59,818 bases of DNA from Nocardia carnea (GTDB lineage: Bacteria; Actinomycetota; Actinomycetes; Mycobacteriales; Mycobacteriaceae). Where the stretch lies: positions 1 to 59,818 of the forward strand of contig NZ_JARWOV010000247.1 in the NCBI RefSeq assembly GCF_029868855.1, in the 5' to 3' direction. Each line of letters starts with the position of its first letter. The first letter of the stretch is position 1. The notes below the pieces were generated by a model that saw only the letters and a program-made list of their open reading frames with translations, had not been told where the DNA came from and searched no databases. Of the stretch, positions 52,854 through 59,818 are shown piece by piece. A program made the position numbers and the translations under genes.

Positions 52854-53912
52854 TCAGGCACCGCGAGACCGCGTCCACTCCAGTAGCTCGTCCACGGACC
52901 GGGCGTTGATGATCCGGTCGGGTGCGACCTCGCAGGCCACCGCGCGGGCACAGCCATAACCCTGCCAGTCCAGCTGGCCCGGCGCGTGGGCATCGGTGTC
53001 CAGCGCGAATTCGCAGCCCATCTCGAGCGCGAGCCGGATCAGCCGCTCCGGCGGGTCCTGCCGTTCGGGGCGGCTGTTGATCTCGACCGCCGTTCCGTAG
53101 CGGCGGCAGGCCTCGAACACGATCTCGGCGTCGAAATCCGATTCGGGCCGCGTCCCCCGCCCGCCCTCGACCAGCCGTCCGGTGCAATGGCCGAGTACGT
53201 CCACATGCGGATTCGCCACCGCGTACACCATGCGCCGGGTCATGGTGTCGCGGTCGTCGCGCAGCCGCGAATGCACGCTGGCGACGACGATATCGAGCTC
53301 GGCGAGCAGATCGGCGTCCTGGTCCAGGCTGCCGTCGTCGAGGATGTCGACCTCGATCCCGGTGAGCACCCGGAACGGCGCCAGTTCGGCGTTCACTTCG
53401 GCGACCACATCGAGTTGCCGCCGCAGCCGTTGCGCGGAAAGACCGTTCGCCACGGTGAGCCGCGGTGAATGATCGGTCAGCGCGCAGTACTCGTGTCCGA
53501 GCGCGGCCGCACAACCCATCATCTCCGCGATCGGGCTCCCACCGTCGGACCAGTCCGAATGGGTGTGCAGATCACCCCGCAACCGCGCGCGCAGCTCGGC
53601 CCCCGTGGCCCCGATCGGCCGCGCCGCGGCCCGCAACTCGGCGAGGTAGCGCGGAACGGCGCCCTGGCAGGCCTCCTCGATCACCGCCGCGGTCTTGGGG
53701 CCGATCCCGGGCAGTTCCTGCCAGTTCCCGGCCGCCCGGCGCCGCCGGACCTCCTCGTCGTCGAGACCGGCGACGATATCGGCCGCCCGCCGATACGCCT
53801 TGACCCGATAGGTTTTCTCGCGACCCCGTTCGAGCCAGAACCCGATTTCGCGCAGCGCTCCCACCGGCTCCGGCGCGGGCCGTCCGGTGGTTTCCGGTGC
53901 GTCGTCGGACAC
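52854..53912 (-). CDS. PHP-domain phosphoesterase with HhH domain (PolX-type, no polymerase)
   Basis: 352 residues from a GTG start. An N-terminal helix-hairpin-helix DNA-binding part (about 15-90, LPGIGPKTAAVIEEA) resembles PolX. The PHP domain follows with metal motifs GDLHTHSDWSDGG, LTDHSPRL, GIEVDIL, ASVHSR, VLGHCTGR and DTDAHAPGQL. The polymerase module of full PolX is absent. Probably a DNA 3'-end or phosphoesterase activity; not proven. It starts 3 bp after the DHFR-like gene's stop, so the two are cotranscribed. Confidence 0.85.
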   Translation of the reverse strand: MSDDAPETTGRPAPEPVGALREIGFWLERGREKTYRVKAYRRAADIVAGLDDEEVRRRRAAGNWQELPGIGPKTAAVIEEACQGAVPRYLAELRAAARPIGATGAELRARLRGDLHTHSDWSDGGSPIAEMMGCAAALGHEYCALTDHSPRLTVANGLSAQRLRRQLDVVAEVNAELAPFRVLTGIEVDILDDGSLDQDADLLAELDIVVASVHSRLRDDRDTMTRRMVYAVANPHVDVLGHCTGRLVEGGRGTRPESDFDAEIVFEACRRYGTAVEINSRPERQDPPERLIRLALEMGCEFALDTDAHAPGQLDWQGYGCARAVACEVAPDRIINARSVDELLEWTRSRGA

Positions 53913-53915
53913 CGG

Positions 53916-54497
53916 TCAGCGGGCCCTTCCGTACTTGACGAAGGCGACACCGTCGTCGAAGACCTGGCTGGTTATCACGCGGAACGCCAGCGGCTCGGGC
54001 AAACGCGGGCCGCTGCCGAACAGCGGCCGGCCGCGGCCCAGCACGATCGGGTGCAGTTTGAGGAAGATCTGATCGATCTCGGGCAACAGATCCTGAGCGA
54101 GCTCTCCGCCGCCGCACAACCAGATTCCGGGGCCCTGCTCGCGTTTGAGTTCGCGCACCCGGGCGAGCGGGTCGCCGGTGACGAGTTCCACGGCCGGGTC
54201 CGGCGGTGCGGTGAGCGTCGTGGACACCACGAATTGGCGCAGGTGCGCGTAGGGGCTGGTGGTGCCGGTGCGCACCCCGAAATCGAAGGTTTTGCGGCCC
54301 ATGATCACGGTGTCGAAGTTGGCATTGCGTGCGTCGATGCCGAGTGCGCGGCGTACCTCGGACGGCACGGTCTCCGGATACTGCGCGGTAATGGTGGGGC
54401 CGTGGTCGCCGCCGACCGGGAAGAAATCGACGGCGCCGTCCTCGGTGGCGATGAAACCGTCCATCGTGGCGGCGACGAAGTAGGTGAGCTTGCGCAT
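53916..54497 (-). CDS. Dihydrofolate reductase-like protein (RibD C-terminal domain)
   Basis: 193 residues. A single RibD-C/DHFR fold: MRKLTYFVAATMDGFIATEDG at the start, TVIMGRKTFDFG in the middle, WLCGGGELAQDLL near the cofactor loop, and LFGSGPRL. It is not the housekeeping FolA and the substrate is unknown. A good GGAAGGA precedes the ATG. First gene of a two-gene unit with the PHP protein. Confidence 0.88.
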   Translation of the reverse strand: MRKLTYFVAATMDGFIATEDGAVDFFPVGGDHGPTITAQYPETVPSEVRRALGIDARNANFDTVIMGRKTFDFGVRTGTTSPYAHLRQFVVSTTLTAPPDPAVELVTGDPLARVRELKREQGPGIWLCGGGELAQDLLPEIDQIFLKLHPIVLGRGRPLFGSGPRLPEPLAFRVITSQVFDDGVAFVKYGRAR

Positions 54498-54576
54498 AAC
54501 GTCCTTCCCAGGCCGACCGGGTCGACGATCTTGCCGACAAAACCGTAACCCGCCGCCGGGCGCCGCCGCGAGAGAT

Positions 54577-55464
54577 CTACGACGCGGTTTTGCGGCGTCG
54601 CGCCGGTGGCTGGCACCGTGGGCACGAGAAGGAAGAGCGATTCATGAACTTCTCCCGGACGATCACCGCACCGCAGCGCGGGCAGGGCCGGTCACCGCGC
54701 CCGTACACCGCCAGAGCTCGCTCGAAATAGCCGGATTCGCCGTTGACGTTCACATACAGCGCATCGAACGACGTACCGCCCGCGGCCAGCGCGTCGTTCA
54801 TCACCGCCGCGGCCTCGGCGAGCAGCCGCCGCAACACCGGACGAGTGAGTCCGGCCGCCGTCCGGCCGCCGTGGACCTGCGCCCGCCAGAGCGCCTCGTC
54901 GGCGTAGATATTGCCGATCCCGGAGACCACGGTCTGATCCAGCAGCAACCGTTTGATCTCGGACTGCTTGGTGCGCAGCACGGCGACCACACGCTCCGCA
55001 TCGAAACGAGGATCGAGCGGATCGCGAGCGATATGGGCCAGCAGATCGGGCAGCAGATCGCCGTCCACCGCCACCAGCGGTGCCAGCACCCAGCCGCCGA
55101 AGGTGCGCTGATCGACGAACCGCAGTTCCCGGCCGTCGTCGAGAGTCGCCCGGATATGCGCGTGTTTCTCGACCGGTGCAGCAGCCGGCTGCACCAGCAT
55201 CTGCCCACTCATGCCCAGATGTACGACCAGCGCGGCGTCCGCGGGGTCACCGGCCGGCTCGTCGAAGGTGAGCCACAGGTATTTGCCGCGGCGCCGGGCA
55301 GCGGCCACTGTCAGGCCGGTGAGCCGGGCCGCCATATCCGCGGCACCGGGCACATGACGGCGCACCGAACGTGGATGCGTGACGGTGACCGATTCCACGG
55401 TCCGACCGGACAGATGTTCGGCCAGACCGCGGCGAACGACCTCGACCTCGGGGAGCTCGGGCAC
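54577..55464 (-). CDS. mutM: Formamidopyrimidine-DNA glycosylase
   Basis: Removes 8-oxoguanine and FaPy lesions with AP-lyase activity. 295 residues from GTG. N-terminal PELPEVEVVRRGL provides the catalytic Pro and Glu; the lysine loop is RRGKYLWLTF. The H2TH domain has LLLDQTVVSGIGNIYADE, and the C-terminal zinc finger CPRCGAVIVREKF ends SFSCPRCQ. The start lies 1 bp after the rnc stop, giving tight coupling with rnc. Confidence 0.97.
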   Translation of the reverse strand: MPELPEVEVVRRGLAEHLSGRTVESVTVTHPRSVRRHVPGAADMAARLTGLTVAAARRRGKYLWLTFDEPAGDPADAALVVHLGMSGQMLVQPAAAPVEKHAHIRATLDDGRELRFVDQRTFGGWVLAPLVAVDGDLLPDLLAHIARDPLDPRFDAERVVAVLRTKQSEIKRLLLDQTVVSGIGNIYADEALWRAQVHGGRTAAGLTRPVLRRLLAEAAAVMNDALAAGGTSFDALYVNVNGESGYFERALAVYGRGDRPCPRCGAVIVREKFMNRSSFSCPRCQPPARRRKTAS

Positions 55465-55465
55465 T

Positions 55466-56188
55466 TCAGGATTCGCCGGTCAACGCGCGGTAGGCCGCGC
55501 CCGCCGCCTTCTGCTCGGCTTCCTTCTTCGACCGTCCGACGCCCTGTCCATAGGCATCCCCGGCGATCACAGTGGTCGCGGTGAATTCCTTGTCGTGGTC
55601 GGGCCCGGTGGAGGTGATCTCGTAACTGGGCACGCCGAGTCCGCGTTCGGCGGTCAGTTCCTGCAGGCTGGTCTTGAAATCCAGCCCGGCGCCCATCCGC
55701 GGACCGCGTTCGAGCAGTTCGGCGAACAGCCGCAACACGACTTCACGCGCCACATCGATACCGTGCTCGAGATGCACGGCACCGAGCAGCGATTCCATCC
55801 CGTCGGCCAGGATGCTGGGTTTGTCCCGGCCGCCGGTGAGTTCCTCACCTTTGCCGAGCAGCAGATGTACGCCCAGACCGCCTTCGCCCAGCTTTCGGGC
55901 CACTTCGGCAAGGGCGTGCATATTCACCACACTCGCGCGCAGCTTTGCCAGTTCGCCCTCGGATTTCTCCGGATGCTCGTGATAGAGCCGTTCGGTGATA
56001 CTCAGTCCGAGTACCGAATCGCCGAGGAACTCGAGCCGCTCATTCGTCGGCAGCCCACCGTTCTCGTACGCGTACGAGCGATGGGTCAATGCGAGACGAA
56101 GCAGCTCGGGCTGTATCTCGACACCCAGGGCGGCGAGCAAACTCGCTTGATCCGGCCGCTCGCCGGGTTCGTCCTTGCCCGCGGTCAA
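55466..56188 (-). CDS. rnc: Ribonuclease III
   Basis: Processes double-stranded RNA, including 30S precursor rRNA. 240 residues from a TTG start ((M)TAGKDEPGERPDQASLL); no better start is available in frame close by. Signature NERLEFLGDSVLGL with the catalytic acids, and DGMESLLGAVHLEHG. The C-terminal double-stranded RNA-binding domain is about 165-237 (KTSLQELTAERGLGVPSYE, RSKKEAEQKAAGAAY). It is in an operon with rpmF (14 bp upstream) and mutM. Confidence 0.96.
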   Translation of the reverse strand: MTAGKDEPGERPDQASLLAALGVEIQPELLRLALTHRSYAYENGGLPTNERLEFLGDSVLGLSITERLYHEHPEKSEGELAKLRASVVNMHALAEVARKLGEGGLGVHLLLGKGEELTGGRDKPSILADGMESLLGAVHLEHGIDVAREVVLRLFAELLERGPRMGAGLDFKTSLQELTAERGLGVPSYEITSTGPDHDKEFTATTVIAGDAYGQGVGRSKKEAEQKAAGAAYRALTGES

Positions 56189-56202
56189 TGGTCGACCGGG
56201 GA

Positions 56203-56385
56203 TCAGACGGCCGAGGCGACCTGGCGGCCCTTGTAGGTACCGCAGGAGGGGCACGCGATATGCGGCGGGGTCTTCTGACCGCAGGCCCGGTTCGGGCAGG
56301 TGATCAGCGTAGGCGCGACGGCCTTCCACTGGCTGCGCCGCGACCGGGTATTGGAACGGGACATCCGGCGCTTGGGAACGGCCAC
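56203..56385 (-). CDS. rpmF: 50S ribosomal protein L32 (zinc form)
   Basis: 60 residues, MAVPKRRMSRSNTRSRRSQW. Zinc-ribbon cysteines lie in CPNRACGQ and CPSCGTYKGR, so this is the cysteine-containing form. It lies 2 bp after the DUF177 gene, the universal DUF177-rpmF-rnc order. Confidence 0.98.
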   Translation of the reverse strand: MAVPKRRMSRSNTRSRRSQWKAVAPTLITCPNRACGQKTPPHIACPSCGTYKGRQVASAV

Positions 56386-56387
56386 GA

Positions 56388-57047
56388 CTACTTCTCCTCT
56401 GTACTGTTACGTGCAATGTCTGCGGAACGGTCTCCGGTGGCCGCACCCTTGTCGGGGCTGCCGCTGCCGGGCGATTCGGAGGCGAATTTCGCCAGCCCGG
56501 CCCAGCGGGGATCCAGTATCTCATGCCCGTGATCGGATCCCGCAATCGCCATCCGAACCCCGCATTCCGGGCACAGTCCCGCGCAGTCGGGAGTGCACAG
56601 CGGCTGCAGCGGTAATTCGAGGCCGAGCTGGTCCACGACCAGGGGTTCGAGGTCGATGAGGTCGTCGTCCATCCGGTAGACCTCGTCGTCGGACGCGGTC
56701 CGATCCGTGGTGCTGTCCGGGTAGGCGAACAGTTCGGTCAGCGCGAGTTCGATCGAATCGGTGAACTGTTCCAGGCAGCGCGAGCATTCACCGGCCACCG
56801 GCGCGGTTACGGTACCCGTGACGAGCACCCCCTCCGAGACCGACTGCAAACGCAGATCCAGCTCGACCTCGGCACCGGCCGGCACGGCGATCAGATCCAG
56901 GCCGAGCCGTTCGGAGGTGGTGACGGTACGCCGCAGTTCGCGCATGGATCCCGGGGCGCGACCGAGGCTGCGCACATCCAGCACGAAACCCGCGTCGTGT
57001 GCACGGCGTGCACCGGAACGCGAGCGCGTGGTTGTATCGGCAGGCAT
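56388..57047 (-). CDS. DUF177/YceD-family protein
   Basis: 219 residues from an ATG with GGAG 9 bases upstream. The family core has GECSRCLEQFTD and the zinc-type CTPDCAGLCPECG. The extremely acidic middle (DDEVYRMDDDLIDLEPLVVDQLGLELPL) is typical. YceD proteins are linked to 23S rRNA accumulation in plants and bacteria. It is directly upstream of rpmF, in the same operon. Confidence 0.92.
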   Translation of the reverse strand: MPADTTTRSRSGARRAHDAGFVLDVRSLGRAPGSMRELRRTVTTSERLGLDLIAVPAGAEVELDLRLQSVSEGVLVTGTVTAPVAGECSRCLEQFTDSIELALTELFAYPDSTTDRTASDDEVYRMDDDLIDLEPLVVDQLGLELPLQPLCTPDCAGLCPECGVRMAIAGSDHGHEILDPRWAGLAKFASESPGSGSPDKGAATGDRSADIARNSTEEK

Positions 57048-57156
57048 CGAAGAACACTCCACTGGGTCGTTCGGGGATATGGGTACAGGCCGGATTCGGC
57101 GGGCAACCACACCACAGTACGCGAAACGGGCGGTTACCTGCAAAATCGTCCGGTGG

Positions 57157-57903
57157 CTAGCGGCGGAACTCCGCCGCGTAGTCCGGTACCCCCGACCCGT
57201 TGCGCAACTGCTGCCGGCCGCGGCCGACGGTGCGCAGGGCGCCGCCGAGAGTCTCCTCGAATTCGGCGAGTTTGCTGTCGACGTAGTGGTCGCAATCGGC
57301 CCGCATCCGGTCGGCGTCGGCCTGTGCGCTATCGATCAGCCGGGCGGATTCCGCGTGCGCGGCCCGCACCACCTCGGTCTCCTCCACCAGGCGGCGCTGT
57401 TCGGCCTGTCCGTCGGCCACCGACCGGTCGTAGGAGGCCCGGCCGGCTTCGACCATCCGGTCGGCTTCGGCGCGAGCCCGGCCGGTCACCGATTCGTATT
57501 CGGCCTTGGCATCGGCGACCAGGCGCTGAGCTTCGTTCGAAGCGGTATCGACCAGCCGGTCGGCGTGCGCGGTGGCCTCGGCGACCATACGGTCGGCGTG
57601 CGCCTTCGCCTCGGCGAGGATGCGGTCGGCCTCGGCGCGGGCATCGGCCACTGTGGTGGTGGCCTGTTCGTCGGCGGTACGGACGGTTTCCTCGGCCAGT
57701 CCGCGGGCGTCGTCGACGATCTTGTCGCGATGATCGAGCACATCCTGGGCGTCGTCGATCTCGGCCGGAAGCGCATCACGCACATCGTCGAGCAGATCGA
57801 GCGTTTCCGGACGCGGGACGATGCAGTTACGCGTCGCGGGTATCCCGCGTGCCTCCTCGACTATGGCGACCAGTTCGTCGAGCGCCTCGAATACCCGATA
57901 CAT
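57157..57903 (-). CDS. SepIVA-like DivIVA-domain cell division protein
   Basis: 248 residues beginning MYRVFEALDELVAIVEEARGIP, followed by a very long coiled coil (about 75-225) of repeated ADRMVAEA/ADRILAEA-type heptads. It ends in a Gly/Arg-rich tail. It resembles mycobacterial SepIVA (Rv2927c), a septum and polar-growth regulator at the same position upstream of DUF177. AGGAGG precedes the ATG with good spacing. Confidence 0.88.
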   Translation of the reverse strand: MYRVFEALDELVAIVEEARGIPATRNCIVPRPETLDLLDDVRDALPAEIDDAQDVLDHRDKIVDDARGLAEETVRTADEQATTTVADARAEADRILAEAKAHADRMVAEATAHADRLVDTASNEAQRLVADAKAEYESVTGRARAEADRMVEAGRASYDRSVADGQAEQRRLVEETEVVRAAHAESARLIDSAQADADRMRADCDHYVDSKLAEFEETLGGALRTVGRGRQQLRNGSGVPDYAAEFRR

Positions 57904-58127
57904 GCTCAGTGCCCTCCTGCTGACGATCGGCGAAATATCACGCCGTTCCCAGTGTGCCCCGGCCCGTCGGCTGAGCCGAGCCAACTTTCGGTGTGTCGCT
58001 ACTTCCGGCGGATATCCACAGGCTTCGCGGAATCAACTGGAGACCTCGTCTCCGCTTGGTGCTAAATTCGTAGGAGTCGTAACGCACCGCGCTGGACCGC
58101 CTGACCCTTGCCCGATCGGAACCGCCC

Positions 58128-58703
58128 ATGACCATCCTGCAGCTGCCCTCGTCCGGGGCACTGTCCGCCGGGGAGCTGGATATCGATTGGCCGGAACAGC
58201 TCGACCCGGTGGCCTGGCAGCAGCGCCTGCTCCGGTATCTGCGCGGAGATCGGGCATTTCCCCAGCTGATCCGGTTCGCACTGGTGGGCGGTCTGAGCAA
58301 TATCTCCTATGTGCTGCTCTTCCTCAGCCTGACCGGCGCCGGCACGCTCCTGGCCAATGTCGCCGGTTCGGTGGTGAGCACGGTCCTGGCCAACGAACTG
58401 CACCGCCGCCTCACCTTCCACGCGGCCGAGCGGGTGGGCTGGTTCACCGCGCAATGGGAAGGTGGCGGCCTGGCACTGCTGGGTCTGGGAATCAGTACGG
58501 CGGCCCTCGCCGCGCTGGAAGTTCTCGCTCCCACCCTGGCCGAACCGGCGCAGGCCGCGGCCGTACTGGCCATCAGCGCCGCCGTGGGCGGCCTGCGTTT
58601 CCTGGCCCTGCGCGGCCTGGTGTTCCAGCCGCTGCGGCGGGTCCGGGAAGTGAACGCCGCACGCGAGGAATCAGCCGGCGCGCTCGGCGAGCCGGTCGAG
58701 TAG
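58128..58703 (+). CDS. GtrA-family membrane protein
   Basis: 191 residues. A soluble N-terminus (about 1-45) precedes the GtrA block QLIRFALVGGLSNISYVLLF, with four membrane helices up to about residue 165 and NELHRRLTF in the loop. GtrA proteins are proposed lipid-linked sugar flippases for cell-envelope glycosylation; mycobacterial relatives act in arabinogalactan decoration. Its 3' end overlaps the 3' end of coaD by 33 bp, convergently. Confidence 0.88.
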   Translation: MTILQLPSSGALSAGELDIDWPEQLDPVAWQQRLLRYLRGDRAFPQLIRFALVGGLSNISYVLLFLSLTGAGTLLANVAGSVVSTVLANELHRRLTFHAAERVGWFTAQWEGGGLALLGLGISTAALAALEVLAPTLAEPAQAAAVLAISAAVGGLRFLALRGLVFQPLRRVREVNAAREESAGALGEPVE

Positions 58704-59156
58704 GCGTTTGTGCACCAGCGGCGGCAGCATATCGCTGACATCGCCGCCGAAGGCCGCCACTTCCTTGACCAGTGAGCTGGACAGGTAGCTGAACGCCGGG
58801 TTGGTGGCGATGAAGAAGGTGTCCACCCCGGCGAGCTTCTTGTTCATCTGCGCCATCTGCAGTTCGTATCCGAAATCGCCGGCATCGCGCAGGCCCTTGA
58901 CGATCGCGGTGATGCCTTGTTCCCGGGCGAAATCGACGGTCAGCCCGGCCCAGGACGCGATCCGCACATTCGGCAGATCGGATGTGGCGTCGCGCAACAT
59001 TTCGATGCGCTCATCGACACTGAACATCCCTTGCTTCTTCTTGTTCACGTTGACCGTGATGACGACCTCGTCGAACTGTGCCGCCGCCCGGCGGAACACA
59101 TCGAGGTGGCCGTTGGTCACCGGATCGAACGAGCCCGGGCACAATGCTCCTGCCAT
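58671..59156 (-). CDS. coaD: Phosphopantetheine adenylyltransferase
   Basis: Penultimate coenzyme A synthesis step: 4'-phosphopantetheine plus ATP to dephospho-CoA. 161 residues. The nucleotidyl-transferase motif is GSFDPVTNGHLDV with catalytic His; the second motif YLSSSLVKEVAAFGGDVS is present. It lies just downstream of rsmD, the usual pairing. Confidence 0.98.
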   Translation of the reverse strand: MAGALCPGSFDPVTNGHLDVFRRAAAQFDEVVITVNVNKKKQGMFSVDERIEMLRDATSDLPNVRIASWAGLTVDFAREQGITAIVKGLRDAGDFGYELQMAQMNKKLAGVDTFFIATNPAFSYLSSSLVKEVAAFGGDVSDMLPPLVHKRLLDRLAERAG

Positions 59157-59159
59157 GGT

Positions 59160-59699
59160 TCAGACGCTAGCAGGTGGGGCGGAATCCACCGCGCCGGCGC
59201 CGACGTACACGGCGGACTCGATCCGGGTTTCCCCGTACCGTTTCGGCGCGCGCCCGGCGAAGCCCGCCGGCCACGCTATCTCCGCCGAACGGACGGATCG
59301 TTCGACGAGCAGCAGCGCCTCCTCGGCCAGCCAGCCGTGGGCCGCCAGCTCGCCGATATCGCCCTCGACGGCCGGGGTGGGCAGATCGTAGGGCGGATCG
59401 GCGAAGACCAGATCGAAATCGCCCGCACCGGCCTGCGCCAGCACCTGTGCCACCGCACCGACCCGGACCTGCGCCGTGCGCAACCCCAGATCCGAGATGT
59501 TGCCGCGCAGCACCGCCGCCGCCCGCCGATCCGATTCGACCAGCAGCGCGGACCCCGCGCCGCGGGACAATGCCTCGAGCCCCAGCGCACCCGACCCCGC
59601 GTAGAGGTCGAGTACGCGGATCCCGTCGAGATCCATCCGGGCCTCGATCGAAGAGAACAGCGCCTCCCGCACCCGGTCCGAGGTGGGCCGGGTCCCGGG
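59160..59699 (-). CDS. rsmD: 16S rRNA (guanine-966-N2)-methyltransferase RsmD, 5'-truncated
   Basis: Methylates G966 of 16S rRNA. The visible part runs from GTRPTSDRVREALFSS through the SAM motif DLYAGSGALGLEALSRGA to FADPPYDLP, the catalytic motif. Usual family members have about 20 further N-terminal residues; here the frame runs into a G/C run at about 59697 and the rest is missing. This is a break at the assembly edge, not a biological truncation. Confidence 0.9.
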   Translation of the reverse strand, partial: PGTRPTSDRVREALFSSIEARMDLDGIRVLDLYAGSGALGLEALSRGAGSALLVESDRRAAAVLRGNISDLGLRTAQVRVGAVAQVLAQAGAGDFDLVFADPPYDLPTPAVEGDIGELAAHGWLAEEALLLVERSVRSAEIAWPAGFAGRAPKRYGETRIESAVYVGAGAVDSAPPASV

Positions 59700-59818
59700 G
59701 GGGGGGGACCCCCGGCGCCGCCCCCCGGCCCGGGCGGCGGCGCGCCGGGGGATTAGGGTTAGCGCCCCGCCCCGTGGATAAGCAGAGAACCCCCCCCGCC
59801 CCGCGGGGCCCGGGGGAT
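59697..59818. other. Low-complexity G/C contig edge
   Basis: Long G and C runs replacing the expected start of rsmD. It includes a TTAGGGTTA stretch, the complement of the CCCTAACCC seen at the left edge. Nothing here can be annotated with confidence. Confidence 0.6.

Noticed and set aside
59749..59762. Telomere-like TTAGGGTTA, and its complement at the left edge
   Set aside because: Only about one and a half units, in low-quality sequence that cuts rsmD; not evidence of a linear replicon.
59773..59781. TGGATAA near the right edge, resembling a DnaA box
   Set aside because: It lies inside unreliable low-complexity edge sequence and has a mismatch.

Overview
The window is G+C-rich, densely packed actinobacterial DNA. 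Its gene order follows the conserved mycolate-actinomycete region from dxr-rip1 through rlmN-cdsA-frr-pyrH-tsf-rpsB, xerC-dprA-comM-yraN, rnhB-lepB-rplS, trmD-rimM-rpsP, ffh, glnD-glnB-amt, ftsY-smc and fpg-rnc-rpmF-sepIVA to coaD-rsmD. The order matches what I recall for Mycobacterium tuberculosis. Genes absent from that genome at these places (lhgO, an acyl-CoA synthetase with a RamA-like regulator, a VWA protein, a PstS-like fusion) suggest a Nocardia or close Nocardiaceae relative. The genus is inference. I count 58 protein genes and no tRNA, rRNA, CRISPR or insertion sequence.

Layout. 0.1-6.3 kb: MEP isoprenoid genes ispG and dxr, the site-2 protease Rip1, an orphan ATPase and L-2-hydroxyglutarate oxidase. 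6.4-12.8 kb: rlmN, a LapA-domain protein, cdsA, frr, pyrH, tsf, rpsB (RNA modification, phospholipid synthesis, translation). 12.8-16.8 kb: a poorly conserved stretch with a Ser/Gly-rich secreted protein, an M23 peptidase and two DUF202 membrane proteins. 16.8-24.1 kb: xerC, dprA, comM, yraN, DUF2469, rnhB, lepB, rplS. 24.3-30.4 kb: a block inserted between rplS and trmD (membrane protein, tex, acyl-CoA synthetase, LuxR regulator). 30.5-36.6 kb: trmD, rimM, KH protein, rpsP, a secreted VWA protein, ffh. 36.7-41.6 kb: the nitrogen-signalling set glnD, glnB, amt with a GlnR-type box. 41.7-49.6 kb: ftsY, DUF2237, smc, DUF1707, acyP, osmC. 49.4-54.5 kb: a second inserted block (small membrane protein, PstS-like fusion, AlkZ-like glycosylase, PolX-type PHP protein, DHFR-like reductase). 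54.6-59.7 kb: fpg, rnc, rpmF, DUF177, SepIVA, GtrA, coaD and an N-terminally cut rsmD.

How the genes work together. Most serve translation and protein export: S2, EF-Ts, RRF, S16, RimM, TrmD, L19, L32, RNase III, RlmN; SRP Ffh with receptor FtsY and signal peptidase LepB. Others serve chromosome upkeep (SMC, XerC, DprA, ComM, RNase HII, Fpg) and nitrogen sensing (Amt, PII, GlnD).

Non-coding signals worth attention are two pairs of perfect DnaA-box 9-mers (13141-13167 and 21088-21113), the GlnR-like box before amt, and several strong hairpins at gene ends, including two in tandem between rpsB and tsf.

Caution on sequence quality: both ends of the window, and 51431-51481, are G/C homopolymer-like. 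The right end cuts rsmD in mid-gene. These look like contig-edge artefacts.
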